Shown piece after piece: positions 17,541-25,891 of a stretch of DNA of 64,000 nucleotides. A program made the position numbers and the translations under genes. Each line of letters begins with the position of its first letter. The stretch's first letter is position 1. This DNA comes from Tenacibaculum lutimaris (GTDB taxonomy: Bacteria; Bacteroidota; Bacteroidia; Flavobacteriales; Flavobacteriaceae). The stretch is taken from contig NZ_RAQM01000007.1 of the NCBI RefSeq assembly GCF_003610735.1, positions 372,001-436,000 of the forward strand. The letters run 5' to 3'. The notes beneath the pieces were generated by a model, which was given only the letters and a program-made list of their open reading frames with translations, searched no databases and had not been told where the DNA came from.

Positions 17541-17651
17541 AGTAGCGGATTTTAACCACTATTTTTCTATTTATAACTGAATTCTAATTCATTAATATTC
17601 TTTGGTTTAAGTACTTAACCCGCTATTTTTATATATACGGTGTTGCCAACA
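17541..17651. repeat. Left imperfect terminal repeat with hairpins beside the 248-aa gene
   Basis: Reading outward from the gene (minus strand), this side gives TGTTGGCAAC (17642-17651), an AT-rich spacer and then TAGCGG. Two short hairpin-prone units follow: GGTTAAGTACTTAAACC near 17602-17620 and TAGTGG...CCGCTA near 17543-17562. The right flank of the same gene reads outward as the same TGTTGGCAAC plus TAGCG. The pair behaves as imperfect inverted repeats. Confidence 0.55.
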
Positions 17652-17656
17652 GTATT

Positions 17657-18403
17657 TTATTCAACAAGTCTTTTTATTAAAGCCTTTTCCATTCCGTTTT
17701 TCAAATGAACTGTTCTCATAGAATTATTTTTTTTAAGGGTCATTTCATTAACGAAATCAGGTAATTTGTGGTCTCTAGAATTTACATAAAAATGAAACTG
17801 AAATGAACCAATAGAAAAAATGTATGAATTAATTCCGCTCTTAGTTCTCATTCTTCTAGGTTCTAGAATTAAATCTTTGTAATGATAGTCAGCTCTAATA
17901 AAGCTTGTCGTAGTTATTGGGTATTCCAATTCTTCTCCTGGTTCATTGTTCCATAACATTTCTTTAATCCTATCCGTGTGAGGTCCTAAATTAACAGAGT
18001 TGAATTTTGGTCGGTCAGTTATGTGTGAACGCCATAATATAGAAAGCAAGAATAATTTAATTTTCTTGTAATCAACATTACTACATTCAGAAAATTCATA
18101 GCCCTCTAATTCATAATTTTGACAATCGGGGGTTTCTTCTGGCTTGAGATTTTTTCCAAAAAGTACTTTTTGACCATATTTTTCTAAACTTCCAAGTCTT
18201 TCATTATCACATTCTTTACACAGAATATTCTTGTCAAATTCTCCTATTTGAACAAATGGTTTCAATTTTTTTCCATCCACTATATCTTGGACGGAAAACT
18301 CATAAAATCGATGGTCTTCATTATACAAATCCTGATACATAAATTCAGGTATAATGTGAGATTTAATCAACGTCTTTTCTAATCCACAAAGTTTACAGTT
18401 CAT
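17657..18403 (-). CDS. Unrecognised CxxC zinc-ribbon/HNH-like protein in a cassette-like unit
   Basis: I do not recognise this 248-residue protein. It begins MNCKLCGLEKTLIKSHIIPEF, a CxxC followed by a His-rich helix. A second pair follows at about residues 62-65 (NILCKECDNERLGSLEKYG). The spacing CxxC...H...CxxC suggests a zinc-bound HNH or treble-clef fold, but no complete nuclease motif is clear. The gene is alone, lies between aat and unrelated lipoproteins, and sits inside inverted TGTTGGCAAC repeats. It may be a recently acquired accessory gene. Confidence 0.65.
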   Translation of the reverse strand: MNCKLCGLEKTLIKSHIIPEFMYQDLYNEDHRFYEFSVQDIVDGKKLKPFVQIGEFDKNILCKECDNERLGSLEKYGQKVLFGKNLKPEETPDCQNYELEGYEFSECSNVDYKKIKLFLLSILWRSHITDRPKFNSVNLGPHTDRIKEMLWNNEPGEELEYPITTTSFIRADYHYKDLILEPRRMRTKSGINSYIFSIGSFQFHFYVNSRDHKLPDFVNEMTLKKNNSMRTVHLKNGMEKALIKRLVE

Positions 18404-18405
18404 AT

Positions 18406-18441
18406 TGTTGGCAACTTATTTATATAACTACTTTTAGCGTT
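18406..18441. repeat. Right imperfect terminal repeat of the cassette-like unit
   Basis: TGTTGGCAAC (18406-18415), then an AT-rich stretch and TAGCG (18435-18439). This is the inverted partner of the repeat at 17541-17651. It begins 2 bp upstream of the ATG, so it also overlaps the ribosome-binding region. Confidence 0.55.
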
Positions 18442-18497
18442 TTTATACGAATGATATGGAGGTATAATAGCACTTTTTATTTCAAATATAGAAAATA

Positions 18498-18528
18498 AAA
18501 AACTCCCAATAAATTATTGAGAGTTTTT
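18498..18528 (-). terminator. Terminator of the META-lipoprotein gene cluster
   Basis: AAAAACTCCCAATAA pairs with TTATTGAGAGTTTTT with one mismatch, 37 bp past the stop of the last lipoprotein gene. Confidence 0.78.
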
Positions 18529-18565
18529 GGGTTTGTTATTTTTTTCCATCAAAAATAGAAAAGCT

Positions 18566-19033
18566 TTATTTAGCACAATCTGTTTTAATTAGGGACATTG
18601 TTGAGGTATAACTAATGTTATTCTTGTTTTTAAAAGTGTTTCCTGTTTCATTTAATTCGCCAAAACCTTCAATTAATTGACCGTCTTTTATTAAAAAAGC
18701 TACTTCTCTAGAACTTTCTGTTCCTTCAGAAGAAAAGGTATAAATACCAATTAATTTATCATCAGTTAGTGTTCCTGAAAAAGTACCTGTGTTTGCATCT
18801 TTTTCAGCTAAAACGTAGTTAATAGTTCCTTCAACAGTATTGTTAACTTCTGTAATTTCGAAAAGAATTTGGTTTCCGTCTTTATTATATTCGTAACAAC
18901 CTATCTGTATTAAAGTAGTTGGAGTTTCAACTATAGTTTCTTTAGACTCTTTGGTTGTATCTTCATTAGAATCCTTGTTTTTACAACTGACAGCTAGTAT
19001 TGAGACTAAGAATAGAATTAGAATTTTTTTCAT
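18566..19033 (-). CDS. Unrecognised small lipoprotein
   Basis: This 155-residue protein has a lipoprotein signal (MKKILILFLVSILAVSCKNKD, Cys 17) and a Glu/Thr-rich linker (about 20-40). The body has strands such as GNQILFEITEVNNTVEGTINYVLAEKD and GTFSGTLTDDKLIGIYTFSSEG. The pattern resembles small calycin or beta-barrel lipoproteins. Cys 36-46 and the C-terminal Cys may pair. It follows the META lipoprotein by 18 bp and ends a probable four-gene unit. Function unknown. Confidence 0.68.
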   Translation of the reverse strand: MKKILILFLVSILAVSCKNKDSNEDTTKESKETIVETPTTLIQIGCYEYNKDGNQILFEITEVNNTVEGTINYVLAEKDANTGTFSGTLTDDKLIGIYTFSSEGTESSREVAFLIKDGQLIEGFGELNETGNTFKNKNNISYTSTMSLIKTDCAK

Positions 19034-19051
19034 TTTTTATAGTTTAATTGG

Positions 19052-19855
19052 TTAGTCTACTTTTTTGAATACTAATAATGTTTTATCAGGATTAGAAAGT
19101 GTTAATCGGTTATTATTAATTGTATAAGAAATAGTACTAGCCAATGCTTTTGTAAATTCTTGTTCTTTATCGCTACCTTTAGCACATAACATTTCTGTTG
19201 AAGCAATATTTGTAAATCTAATTTTATTTCTTTCAGAAAATAGTTTACCCACAATTCTATTGCAACCTGAAGTTCCCATAAAGCTATTTTCAGCAGCATT
19301 TATTTCTATATACGGTAATTCTTTGCCAAAATCGTCTTTGTTAACTTTTGCACCATTCAATTCTTCTAAAGCCCAAATATCGTGTAGGCGGTAATTGGTA
19401 ATATATTGTCCGCATCCTTCTAAGGTTGTAAATTCAGTTTCGTTGCCTTTTTTGTATTTTAAAGTTACTGAATAAGGAAATGATTTACCCGACATAGCGT
19501 TGATGCATTCCATTTGAATGATTTCTATTTTAATGGCAGCCAATTCTGTGTGTAAAGAATACATTTTTACATTGTTGTCTTGCGCATAAATAGGTTCTGT
19601 ATGCGGAGTAAAAATAGAGTCGGTAGGTGTTTTGAACGTAATCATCTTGTCAGAAATTGTTATGTTCCAAAAAGGTTCAACACCGTGCGCTTTAAAGTAA
19701 GTATCAGTTACAAATTGCTTATTGTTTGAAGCTTTTACTTGGTTTACAGAATCGGAATATACTGTGTTTTCTGGTGTTTTGTTTTTCTCTTTTTTATTAG
19801 AACAAGAGACGGCTATTAAACATACACTTAGTAGTATTGGTAAGAAGTTTTTCAT
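19052..19855 (-). CDS. Two-domain lipoprotein with a C-terminal META (HslJ-like) domain
   Basis: This 267-residue protein has a lipoprotein signal (ILLSVCLIAVSCSN, Cys 18). The first domain (about residues 50-150, FKAHGVEPFWNITISDKMITF) matches the COG3650-like region seen before META domains. The second, META, runs from about 160 (DIWALEELNGAKVNK) through GTSGCNRIVGKL and STEMLCAKG. META proteins such as E. coli HslJ are envelope proteins linked to stress and novobiocin resistance. The gene is 1 bp from the stop of the next META gene upstream, so the two are translationally close. Confidence 0.82.
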   Translation of the reverse strand: MKNFLPILLSVCLIAVSCSNKKEKNKTPENTVYSDSVNQVKASNNKQFVTDTYFKAHGVEPFWNITISDKMITFKTPTDSIFTPHTEPIYAQDNNVKMYSLHTELAAIKIEIIQMECINAMSGKSFPYSVTLKYKKGNETEFTTLEGCGQYITNYRLHDIWALEELNGAKVNKDDFGKELPYIEINAAENSFMGTSGCNRIVGKLFSERNKIRFTNIASTEMLCAKGSDKEQEFTKALASTISYTINNNRLTLSNPDKTLLVFKKVD

Positions 19856-19856
19856 G

Positions 19857-20282
19857 TTATTCTGTTTTTTTAAATCGCATTATTGGTACTTCATTAATTT
19901 GTAAGTTAAGTTTTCCTTCTTCATCAATGCTAAATTTATTAACTTTTTCAATAGTATTTAAAAATACTTGTTCGCCTTGACCACAATACATCATGGTTGA
20001 TGGACCTGGATCACTGAAAGAAATAGATTCACGCTCTAATGTATAGGATGCTGAATACCCGTTACAGCTATTATTTCCTTCAACTTTTTGGGTTTCTTTG
20101 TTAAAAGAAATGGTAGGTTTTTTGTCTGGATATAACCCTTGAAAAGCAATTCGAGGTCCTGAAATATATTCTAACTCCCAAGTAGTTTCGTAAAGTTTAT
20201 TGTTATTCTTGTTTTTTAACGAAGCACAAGAAAAAGATATTAAAGAGAATACAAGTAGTGCTATGAAAATATTTTTGTTCAT
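19857..20282 (-). CDS. META-domain lipoprotein
   Basis: This 141-residue protein has a lipoprotein signal (ALLVFSLISFSCAS, Cys 19). A single META domain follows: TTWELEYISGPRIAF at about residues 32-46, then VEGNNSCNGYSASY and STMMYCGQGEQVFLN. The Cys pair (NSCNG and MYCGQ) matches the family's conserved cysteines. It is a divergent relative of the larger META protein downstream, so the pair looks like a tandem duplication. Confidence 0.8.
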   Translation of the reverse strand: MNKNIFIALLVFSLISFSCASLKNKNNNKLYETTWELEYISGPRIAFQGLYPDKKPTISFNKETQKVEGNNSCNGYSASYTLERESISFSDPGPSTMMYCGQGEQVFLNTIEKVNKFSIDEEGKLNLQINEVPIMRFKKTE

Positions 20283-20284
20283 TA

Positions 20285-20902
20285 TTAGTGGTTTATTTTT
20301 TTATTTATTTTTAGTTTTTTCCCAATTAAAATTAAAAAACTCATAAGAATGAGTGAAACGATTAGTATTACTGAAATATTAATTATTGATTGTTGTAATC
20401 CAATTTTTGAAACATTTAGAAAAGGATATGGATAAAAACCTGAAAGGTTGCCTCTAATCATTATATAAACGATATATAAAATAGGATAAGCTAACCAAGG
20501 TAAAATATATTTTATTTTAAAATTATTTGACTTAGCATATCGTAACCAATACATAAACACGTAAATTGGAATAATAGTATGCAATAATTCATCAATAATT
20601 AATTGTAATCCTGTAGGATTCCATGTTGCTCGAAGCACCAATTGATATACCAATCCAACTATTAAAATAAAGGTAGTAATGGAGGTTAAAGCACCATGTT
20701 TATTGAAAATATTCATTTTCCTTGTAATCTTGCTGGTAAAGAATAAAGCGACTAGTGTATTGGTTAAAATGGTGAAAAAGCTGAAAAAACGAACAATTGC
20801 TTCTTGGACATCAGTTTGTCTGTTTATGATCATTAAAACAAACTGAGTAATAATGGCAAACCAAGTAATACAAAACCCAATAATTTCAGCTTTCTTTTTC
20901 AT
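20285..20902 (-). CDS. Pr6Pr (FAR-17a/AIG1-like) membrane protein
   Basis: This 205-residue protein has six predicted membrane segments. The first is FCITWFAIITQFVLMIINR; then comes FFSFFTILTNTLVALFF, the conserved FFS-TNxxV region of Pr6Pr proteins. LHTIIPIYVFMYWL and LPWLAYPILYIVYIMIRG follow. The family is found in bacteria without a clear role; eukaryotic relatives act on fatty-acid esters of hydroxy fatty acids. It appears to be the first gene of the unit, 2 bp ahead of the first META gene. Confidence 0.82.
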   Translation of the reverse strand: MKKKAEIIGFCITWFAIITQFVLMIINRQTDVQEAIVRFFSFFTILTNTLVALFFTSKITRKMNIFNKHGALTSITTFILIVGLVYQLVLRATWNPTGLQLIIDELLHTIIPIYVFMYWLRYAKSNNFKIKYILPWLAYPILYIVYIMIRGNLSGFYPYPFLNVSKIGLQQSIINISVILIVSLILMSFLILIGKKLKINKKINH

Positions 20903-21142
20903 TTAAGACTTTTGTTTTTCAGTGTCTTAAATATACTGTTTTATTTTAAAGGTATAATTTTCAATATTTAATAAGTAGAGAAATCTATTTGATAATTTAT
21001 GTTGTTGTCTTGTGAATTTTTGAAGACAAAAATCCAACAGAGATTAGAAGAAGTAGATACTTTTTTATCATTTTAAGTAATACGATTTAAAGTATAGATG
21101 CATATATTGAAAAAAGGTTGCGTAAAATAAATAAGGAAAATA

Positions 21143-21179
21143 AAAAACTCACAAGACATAGATTGTATTGTGAGTTTTT
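21143..21179 (-). terminator. Terminator of the CocE-type hydrolase gene
   Basis: AAAAACTCACAA (21143-21154) pairs with TTGTGAGTTTTT (21168-21179), 22 bp after the stop. The rest of the interval 20903-21142 is AT-rich and shows nothing else I can name. Confidence 0.85.
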
Positions 21180-21200
21180 ATAAGGAAGAAAAGGTTCTTT

Positions 21201-23120
21201 TTATTTTAACACGGTAAACTCAATACTAGAGTCAGTAAATACCGAATGCGTTTGTGTTTTAAAGTCTTTTTCGTCTGCTTTGTAAATGTTGTCTACATAG
21301 GTTTGCGGATTCAAATCGATTAAAGGAAACCACGTACTTTGTACTTGTATTTGCACTTTGTGTCCTTTTTTAAACGTATGGAAAACATCTTGTAGTTTAA
21401 TATTTACCGCTGTTTTTTGATTTGGAGTAAATGGCTCAGGATTAGAAAAACTGTTTCTAAAGCGACCACGCATCACCTCACTACGTACCATTAAATGATA
21501 GTTGCTTAGCTTTAAGTGTGTTTGCATTTCTTTATTGTCGTTTTTCAAATCATGTGGATGTACATCTATAACTTTTACAATCCAATCAGCAGCTGAACCT
21601 GTAGTTGCTACTTGCAGCTTTGCTAAAATATCACCAGCAAGTGTAAAATCTTCAGTTAATACATCTGTTTCAAATACTAATACATCAGGTCTACGAGCGG
21701 CAAATCGTTGGTCATCAGTCATATATTTACGCGGCGTAAACACCGTTTTTATATCTTCTGAATAAGGTACTGGACGTTTAATATCACTGATAAAACTAAT
21801 TTTATCATTTCCTTTTTGCTCTGTAGATAATTCTTGATTTTCAGATAAGAAAAACGTTTGTTTTTGAGTATTTTCAGGAGGCCATACATCGTATGATTTC
21901 CATGCTTTTTTACCTGTATCAAATACATAAGCTTCTGGTAAACCAGAGTTTTTAGTTCCATCTTCTTTTAAGAAATGATTGAAGAATTTGGTTTCTACTT
22001 CTTTTTGGAATTTTAAAGAGATGGAATCTCCAAAGTAATAGTTACCAACTTTGTTAGCTACTTTATTTCTAGACCATCCGCCATGATCCCAAGGACCGAA
22101 CACAATAGTATTGTAGTTATTAGGTTGATTTTTCTCAATCCCTTTGTAAGTTTCTAACGGTCCGTATAGGTCTTCAGCATCAAACCAACCACCTACAATC
22201 ATTGTTGCTACGGTAGAAGGAACTTTATCTAAATGTTGAATGATTCCTTTACTTTGCCATACTGAGTCATAGTTAGGGTGCTCAACAATTTCTTTCCAAA
22301 AGAAATCGTCAATGCGTTCTTTGTTTTCAGTAACTTTAGTATCTAACTTATCGTACTGGAAATATTCGTTTAAGTTTTTTAAAGGACCTTTATCTAAGAA
22401 AAATTGATATTGGTCTTGAGTTTTCATATCAGGAAATGAGTACCAAGCAGAATCGGTAGGTTGATCTTTATAAGTTCCGAATAAAGAAATTGCTCTAAAA
22501 TAGCTTAATAAAAAAGCTCCGTTATGGTGGAAATCGTCAAAAAAGAAATCGCCGATACATGCTTGTGGAGAAGCTGCTTTTAAGGCTGGATGTGCATCAA
22601 TTGCAGAAACAGTAGCGTAATGCCCAGGATATGAAATTCCCCAAGTTCCTACATTTCCATTATTGTTAGGTACATTGTTTACTAACCAATCAATCGTATC
22701 GTAAGTATCGGTAGTTTCATCGGTTTGTTTTTCTGTTTTGTTAGGAATGTAAGCACGCATGTTGTCATACACACCTTCACTCATCCAACGCCCGCGGACA
22801 TCTTGATAAACAATAATATTTCCTTCTTTCATTAAAATGGGGTTTGGCCCAATTTTTTTTCTGAATTTATCTTCTCCATAAGGTTGACAACTATACGGAG
22901 TACGTTGTAGTAAAATAGGGTAGGTTTTACTGGTGTCTTTTGGTGAGTAAATGGTAGCGTGTAACTTAACACCATCTCTCATTGTAATTTTTACTTCTTT
23001 TTTGTTGTAATGATCTTTAACATAGGTGTCTTCAGTTGTTGCAGTTTTATTAGTTGTTGTTTTTTTACAACTAGCAAAAGAAAAAACGACAATCAATAAT
23101 AGGGCTAAAGCTTTTTTCAT
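21201..23120 (-). CDS. CocE/NonD-family serine hydrolase, lipoprotein
   Basis: This 639-residue protein has a lipoprotein signal (MKKALALLLIVVFSFASCKK, Cys 18). The S15/CocE alpha/beta hydrolase starts with VKITMRDGVKLHATIYSP. The nucleophile motif is GTWGISYPG with Ser163. The acid and His lie in MIVGGWFDAEDLYG and GPWDHGGWSRN. The C-terminal jelly-roll domain (from about 440) holds VFETDVLTEDFTLAG and PLIDLNPQTY. Relatives cleave esters, acylated antibiotics or X-Pro dipeptides. It is exported. The substrate is unknown. Confidence 0.9.
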   Translation of the reverse strand: MKKALALLLIVVFSFASCKKTTTNKTATTEDTYVKDHYNKKEVKITMRDGVKLHATIYSPKDTSKTYPILLQRTPYSCQPYGEDKFRKKIGPNPILMKEGNIIVYQDVRGRWMSEGVYDNMRAYIPNKTEKQTDETTDTYDTIDWLVNNVPNNNGNVGTWGISYPGHYATVSAIDAHPALKAASPQACIGDFFFDDFHHNGAFLLSYFRAISLFGTYKDQPTDSAWYSFPDMKTQDQYQFFLDKGPLKNLNEYFQYDKLDTKVTENKERIDDFFWKEIVEHPNYDSVWQSKGIIQHLDKVPSTVATMIVGGWFDAEDLYGPLETYKGIEKNQPNNYNTIVFGPWDHGGWSRNKVANKVGNYYFGDSISLKFQKEVETKFFNHFLKEDGTKNSGLPEAYVFDTGKKAWKSYDVWPPENTQKQTFFLSENQELSTEQKGNDKISFISDIKRPVPYSEDIKTVFTPRKYMTDDQRFAARRPDVLVFETDVLTEDFTLAGDILAKLQVATTGSAADWIVKVIDVHPHDLKNDNKEMQTHLKLSNYHLMVRSEVMRGRFRNSFSNPEPFTPNQKTAVNIKLQDVFHTFKKGHKVQIQVQSTWFPLIDLNPQTYVDNIYKADEKDFKTQTHSVFTDSSIEFTVLK

Positions 23121-23160
23121 TATAGTTGGTAGTTAATTATGTAGCAAATAAAAATATAAA

Positions 23161-23196
23161 AATAACAGCAACCTAATATTGTAGATTGCTGTTATT
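23161..23196 (-). terminator. Terminator of the metzincin gene
   Basis: AATAACAGCAA (23161-23171) pairs with TTGCTGTTATT (23186-23196), with T-rich sequence beyond it on the minus strand. Confidence 0.78.
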
Positions 23197-23205
23197 AAGA
23201 AGGTA

Positions 23206-25701
23206 TTATTTGTTCGGCTCTAGAATATTGTTTATTCTGTCAGCAGCATCTTGTAAGTGATAACGAGTTATCGTGTTACGAGCAGAAGGAATACTTCGTT
23301 TAATATCTCTTTGTAAACGTTTTAATTCTCCTCTAACAACAGGTTTAATATCTGATTGATTAATCGTAACAGCTGTTTGTTTAAAATAACCACGGTCACT
23401 TCTTGGTGCTTTTTGATCTTTCGCTTTATTTAATAAAAAGTCTAATTGATCTAAATGAGCACGTTGTAAGTTTCTACGGTAAGGATCTATAGTTTTGTTA
23501 GCGTAAACTTCGCTCCAAATACCTTTACGTAAATCACCCATCATTTCAATAAGAGAGTATGCTTTAGTTCCGTTTAAGGTTTCATTCTCAATCATACGAG
23601 TTAACCTTCCAGTTTTTAAAACTCTGTTTAATGTTTGTACTTGTAAACTTCTGATACGTTCAATAATTCCTGAATGTTGTGTTTTACTGATGATGTTTTC
23701 ATCAATTAACCAAGTAGGAGTTTTAAATAATTCGCTGTTTACAAATTGTAAAGCTCTTTTTTGATGCTCTTTAGGCACATGTACATAAACAGCTCCATCT
23801 TGATCAGTAGTTTTAAAATACTCATAAACACCACCAATGTTTGAACTTACGTGTCCCATATATCTGTTAAATTGACCAACTACTTGTCCGTACATAGTTT
23901 TTAAATCCTCATATGTTTCACCATCTTCAGTAGTCCACTCTTCTAAATGAGGTAAAATACGCTGTAAGTTTTTAATACCATAAGCACTAGCTTTCATAGC
24001 GTCATCACCTAAATCTTCAGTTTGAGAACTAGGATCAATGATGTTGCCAACTTGTTGATGTCCGAATCTATACACAGGATCTCCAGCTTTTTCTTTAATC
24101 CATTGATTTAAGATAGTTTTTTCGTCCTTAGCAGATTTGTCTAAGATGGGTCTGTATCCCCAATTGATAGCATATTTATCGTAAGGTCCAATATTAGGCA
24201 TTAAGGCAACACCTTTATCTTCAGGTTGTGCTATGTAGTTAAAACGAGCGTAATCCATGATAGAAGGAGCTGTTCCGTTCTTTTTAGTGAATTCAGCAGA
24301 ACGTAAAGAATCTACAGGATACGCAACAGAACTTCCCATGTTGTGTGGTAATCCGATAGTATGTCCAACTTCGTGAGAAGAAACAAAACGAATTAAGCGC
24401 CCCATAACTTCATCTTTAAATTGAGTGCTTCTTGCATCTGGATTGATTGCCGCTGTTTGAACAAAAAACCAATTGTGTAATAAAGTCATTACATTGTGAT
24501 ACCAGTTAATATCAGATTCTAAAATTTCTCCTGAACGAGGATCACTAACGTGAGGTCCATTTGCATTTGGAATTGGAGAAGCTAAGTAGCGAACTACAGA
24601 ATAACGTACATCTTCAGGACTCCAATCTGGGTTTTCTTCTTTAGTAGGTGCATCTTTAGCGATGATAGCATTTTTAAATCCAGCAGCTTCAAAAGCAACT
24701 TGCCAATCTTCAATACCTTGTTTTATGTATTTACGCCACTTTTTAGGAGTAGCTCTATCTATGTAATAAACGATTTGTTTTTTAGGCTCTACTAATTCAC
24801 CTCTTTTAAATTTTTCTAAATCTTCATCTTTTACTTCTAAACGCCATCTGTCTAAATAGGTAACAGATTTACTTTTTTGAGCATCTAATCCGTAGTCGGT
24901 TTGAGAACTTGTAAACCATCCAACACGCTCATCAAAATAGCGTCTTTTCATAGGTGTTTTAGGAAGTAAAATCATAGAGTTACTTAATTCCATAGTAACA
25001 GAACCTACACTTGAATTAGAAGGAGGAGCTGCAGAAATATATGTTTTAACATTTCTAATTTCTATGTTTTGAGGGTAGCTGCTAATTCTATCTATATAAG
25101 ATCTTGTCTTATCCATTTTAGAAATTTTGTACTGTTTTCTGCTTCTTTGTGGGAAGCCGATTGCTTGTACATCACCTTCAAAAAGAGGACTAGCATCAAT
25201 TACAGTAGCTGTTGAGTCTTTGCTAAATGCTTTGATTGGAAAAGCGTATAAGATAGGTTCAAAATTAGAGTTTACAACAGCTTCGTGCACAGGTAAAATA
25301 GTATCTGCAACAACATTATGAGATACAACTTTTAATAAAACTTGTTTTTTGTTTTTTACCCAACGTAATACTTGTGTGTTTTGCTTACCACCACCAAATC
25401 CAATTCCACTAGCGGTTTTGGCGATTCTGGTAACCATTAACATTTCACGATTTAATAAAGAATCTGGGATTTCAAATAAAAAGTTAGTGTCTTTTGAGTG
25501 TACTTTAAATAAACCTTCGTCAGTTTTGTGGTCTTTAGTAACTACTTTTCCATAAGGTTGAATTTCTCCTTTTTTTGGTTCACTCTTTTTAGGAGCCTCT
25601 TTTTTAGTGTCTTTTTTCTTTTTTCTCTGAGCTTCAGTATTTAAAGAAATTCCAAAAGAGAAAAAGATTACTAATAAGGTTGAGAGTAATCTGTTTGTCA
25701 T
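23206..25701 (-). CDS. Exported zinc metalloprotease (metzincin, DUF5117/DUF5118 type)
   Basis: This 831-residue protein has a signal peptide (to about residue 24, NTEAQ). A very basic Lys-rich segment (about 25-50) follows, then DUF5118/DUF5117-type regions (FLFEIPDSLLNREMLMVTRI). The catalytic motif SSHEVGHTIGLPHN is near residue 442, with the metzincin HExxHxxGxxH pattern complete. A Met-turn candidate SIMDYARF follows. It is secreted or periplasmic. The family is abundant in Bacteroidota; substrates are unknown. A terminator follows. Confidence 0.92.
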   Translation of the reverse strand: MTNRLLSTLLVIFFSFGISLNTEAQRKKKKDTKKEAPKKSEPKKGEIQPYGKVVTKDHKTDEGLFKVHSKDTNFLFEIPDSLLNREMLMVTRIAKTASGIGFGGGKQNTQVLRWVKNKKQVLLKVVSHNVVADTILPVHEAVVNSNFEPILYAFPIKAFSKDSTATVIDASPLFEGDVQAIGFPQRSRKQYKISKMDKTRSYIDRISSYPQNIEIRNVKTYISAAPPSNSSVGSVTMELSNSMILLPKTPMKRRYFDERVGWFTSSQTDYGLDAQKSKSVTYLDRWRLEVKDEDLEKFKRGELVEPKKQIVYYIDRATPKKWRKYIKQGIEDWQVAFEAAGFKNAIIAKDAPTKEENPDWSPEDVRYSVVRYLASPIPNANGPHVSDPRSGEILESDINWYHNVMTLLHNWFFVQTAAINPDARSTQFKDEVMGRLIRFVSSHEVGHTIGLPHNMGSSVAYPVDSLRSAEFTKKNGTAPSIMDYARFNYIAQPEDKGVALMPNIGPYDKYAINWGYRPILDKSAKDEKTILNQWIKEKAGDPVYRFGHQQVGNIIDPSSQTEDLGDDAMKASAYGIKNLQRILPHLEEWTTEDGETYEDLKTMYGQVVGQFNRYMGHVSSNIGGVYEYFKTTDQDGAVYVHVPKEHQKRALQFVNSELFKTPTWLIDENIISKTQHSGIIERIRSLQVQTLNRVLKTGRLTRMIENETLNGTKAYSLIEMMGDLRKGIWSEVYANKTIDPYRRNLQRAHLDQLDFLLNKAKDQKAPRSDRGYFKQTAVTINQSDIKPVVRGELKRLQRDIKRSIPSARNTITRYHLQDAADRINNILEPNK

Positions 25702-25876
25702 TGTGTGTTATTTAATTGATAAAGAGCGAAATTTAGTGAAATTGCTACCTAATGAATCTTAATTATATGTTAAAGGATGGAATTGGGATACCACTGACTT
25801 GATTGTATGAACCAAAACGGGCATTTTCTTGTGATGAGTTTGTAGGTGAAACATACAAAGTAATTGATAATTAACG

Positions 25877-25884
25877 TACCTTTG
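25877..25884 (+). promoter_or_regulatory. Candidate -7 box of the YgiQ-type gene
   Basis: TACCTTTG fits TAnnTTTG and ends only 7 bp before the ATG at 25892. If used, the mRNA would be nearly leaderless. I see no clear -33 TTG. Confidence 0.4.
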
Positions 25885-25891
25885 CAACGGC

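Noticed and set aside
17541..18441. Cassette ends as classical integron attC sites
   Set aside because: The pair resembles folded recombination sites but lacks the full attC layout, and no integrase or attI is in view; I call it only cassette-like.
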